This document shows, piece after piece, positions 5,752-6,961 of a stretch of DNA of 6,961 nt. The notes under the pieces were generated by a model. The model was not told the origin of the DNA, did not search any database, and worked only from the letters and a program-made list of their open reading frames with translations. The DNA comes from an uncultured Phycisphaerales bacterium. GTDB taxonomy: Bacteria > Planctomycetota > Phycisphaerae > Phycisphaerales > UBA1924. Every line of letters begins with the position of its first letter. Positions within the stretch are counted from its first letter, which is position 1. The stretch lies in the NCBI GenBank assembly GCA_937891445.1, contig CALAFV010000040.1, positions 1 through 6,961 of the forward strand. Reading direction: 5' to 3'. The position numbers and the translations under genes were made by a program.

Positions 5752-6961
5752 ATGGGACGCGCACGGCACATGTTGTCGCGGCGTGGAGCGGTCAGAGCGC
5801 TGGCCGCAATCGTTGCCGCGTGCGCGTGCCTTGGGGCAGCGCCGCCGGCGGCGTCGCCGGGGCAGGAGCGGGCGCCGGCGAGCAAGTTGATCCATCTGCG
5901 GATCCGGGGTGACCTGGACTGCATGAAACTTGCGCGCGATGTCTCGAGGGAACTGGCGCGGGCGCGGCCGGATGGGCCTTCGTTCATTGTCGTGGAACTG
6001 GACGGGGATCGGTGGCGCGCGGATGTGGTGTGGACCATCGCGCAGGAGATCCGGGCGACGGGGGCGCCGGCCGCGGCGCTGCTGAGCGATCCGCGGGGGA
6101 AGCGCGTCGGCACGGGGCAGTTCATGCTCGGCCTGCTGGTGTCGGCGCCGAGGTACTCGGGCGGGTCGGCGTCGGACCCGGCGCCGTGCAGGCTGTTCCT
6201 CGCGCCCAAGACGATCGTCGGCCTCGATCCGGGGGAGGACCTTCGGACGCTTGCGCCGGCGACGACGGACTGGGAGACGGTCGATCGCGAACTGCTTGGG
6301 GCGGCGTGGCTGGCGCTGAAGGCTCGGGGCGTGGACACGGAACTGGCCGCCGCGTGCCTGACGCCATCGGAGGCGGTATGGGCGGTGGTGGACGATCAGA
6401 CGGGGCGGCGGCGGCTGACGATCAAGCGGCCGGGGGCGGATGCGGGGGCGGGGCAGGTCGTGGAGATGTCGGCGGCGATGCCGTCGCCGCGGGTAGCGAT
6501 CGACGGGACGCTCGCGGTGGAACTGGGCGTGGCGGCGACGGCGCGGACGGTCGGGGAGGTGCTGACGTTGTGCGGCGTCGAGTCGCACGGGCGCACGACG
6601 ATCGTGGTCTCCAGCGGGCTGCGGAGCGCGGAGCGGGAGGTGCACCGGCTGCTCGGGAGCGTGGCGGAGGCGGTAGACCGGGCGGAGCAGACGTTGCGCA
6701 ACATCCCGTCGTCGTACCGGCGTGACTATCAGATCAAGAAGCAGCGCGCGGGGCAGGAGGCGGGGGCGCTGCTGGAGGAAGCCGCGGCGGCGCTGGTGCG
6801 GGCGGAGGGGATTATGGAGGACTATCCGGAACTGCTGCGGACGAATCCGCCGACGCGGACGCACGTGGGGCAGGACATTCGGTCCTTCCGGGAAGAGTGG
6901 CGGTATCTGTTTCAGTCGCACCGGGACAGGATCAACAGGCTTGCCGGCCGCGCTCGGGAGT
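5752..6961 (+). CDS. Exported NfeD/ClpP-fold-like protein, probably non-catalytic (3' end cut by window)
   Basis: The frame is open to the window edge, giving 403 residues without a stop. Residues 1-30 look like a signal peptide. SRRGAVRALA (9-18) resembles a twin-arginine motif, and VAAC (21-24) could be a lipobox. Residues about 46-275 follow the order of the ClpP/crotonase-fold domain of NfeD/SppA-type proteases: strand LIHLRIRGDLD, helix, IVVELDGD (79-86), a helix, LLSDPRGKRVGTG (110-122), LFLAPKTIVG (148-157), a helix, and AVELGVAATARTVGEVL (255-271). The glycine-rich oxyanion segment after the VVELD strand and the serine of the usual ASAGA-type motif are not seen, so protease activity is doubtful. 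Residues about 290-403 are charged and helical, possibly coiled coil. A TAG at 5731-5733 excludes an earlier start; M7 (5770) is an alternative. There is no Shine-Dalgarno site. The gene is divergent from gltX. The fold call is an inference from motif order. Confidence 0.72.
   Translation, partial: MGRARHMLSRRGAVRALAAIVAACACLGAAPPAASPGQERAPASKLIHLRIRGDLDCMKLARDVSRELARARPDGPSFIVVELDGDRWRADVVWTIAQEIRATGAPAAALLSDPRGKRVGTGQFMLGLLVSAPRYSGGSASDPAPCRLFLAPKTIVGLDPGEDLRTLAPATTDWETVDRELLGAAWLALKARGVDTELAAACLTPSEAVWAVVDDQTGRRRLTIKRPGADAGAGQVVEMSAAMPSPRVAIDGTLAVELGVAATARTVGEVLTLCGVESHGRTTIVVSSGLRSAEREVHRLLGSVAEAVDRAEQTLRNIPSSYRRDYQIKKQRAGQEAGALLEEAAAALVRAEGIMEDYPELLRTNPPTRTHVGQDIRSFREEWRYLFQSHRDRINRLAGRARE

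Noticed and set aside
3860..5764. Long upstream extension of the ClC reading frame
   Set aside because: The extension is Pro/Arg-rich shadow sequence overlapping gltX in another frame. The GTG at 3859 with its promoter box and normal ClC length is the better start.
6012..6725. 237-codon plus-strand open frame within the last gene
   Set aside because: It is a Gly/Arg/Ala-rich frame shadow. The frame starting at 5752 gives structured protein with a signal peptide and is open throughout.

Overview
This 6,961-base window is extremely GC-rich DNA from a bacterial chromosome. It carries five protein genes, of which the last is cut by the window edge. No RNA gene, CRISPR array, insertion sequence or phage gene was seen. 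Gene content and style suggest a planctomycete, perhaps Phycisphaerae: a secreted TlpA-type thioredoxin with DxNGNGxxD loops, an enlarged glutamyl-tRNA synthetase, almost no Shine-Dalgarno sites, and promoter boxes placed directly against start codons. This placement is an inference from style and was not tested by any search.

Layout. Bases 67-1326 (+) encode an exported two-module protein with a C-terminal TlpA-like thioredoxin domain (WCGPC). It is the only gene with a clear Shine-Dalgarno site. A 44-base gap with small GC hairpins separates it from a convergent group on the minus strand. Read in the direction of transcription, that group is gltX (5676-3955), a ClC-type chloride/proton exchanger with a C-terminal TrkA-C (RCK-C) domain (3859-2234), and a class I SAM-dependent methyltransferase (2210-1371). 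The methyltransferase follows the ClC gene by 23 bases and is probably co-transcribed with it. On the far side of gltX, a 75-base divergent promoter region leads into a plus-strand gene (5752 to the edge). This last gene encodes an exported protein that resembles the ClpP/crotonase-fold part of NfeD/SppA-type proteases but seems to lack the catalytic residues.

Two features tie the window together. First, the same 12-base sequence (TACACTCCGCCC) lies 2 bases before the gltX ATG and 1 base before the ClC GTG. Read as a -10 box, it would start transcription at or next to the start codon, giving leaderless mRNAs. Second, codon third positions follow the DNA strand rather than the gene. Plus-strand genes end codons mainly in G and minus-strand genes end them almost only in C, so the plus strand is G-rich throughout. 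This points to strong replication-strand skew, and it also creates very long spurious open frames opposite the real genes.

Functionally the window looks like ordinary chromosome: translation, ion exchange, envelope redox and an envelope protein of unknown role. No defence system or mobile element is visible. The points of interest are the leaderless promoter pair, the insertions in GltX, the degenerate NfeD/ClpP-like protein and the duplicated module in the TlpA-like protein.
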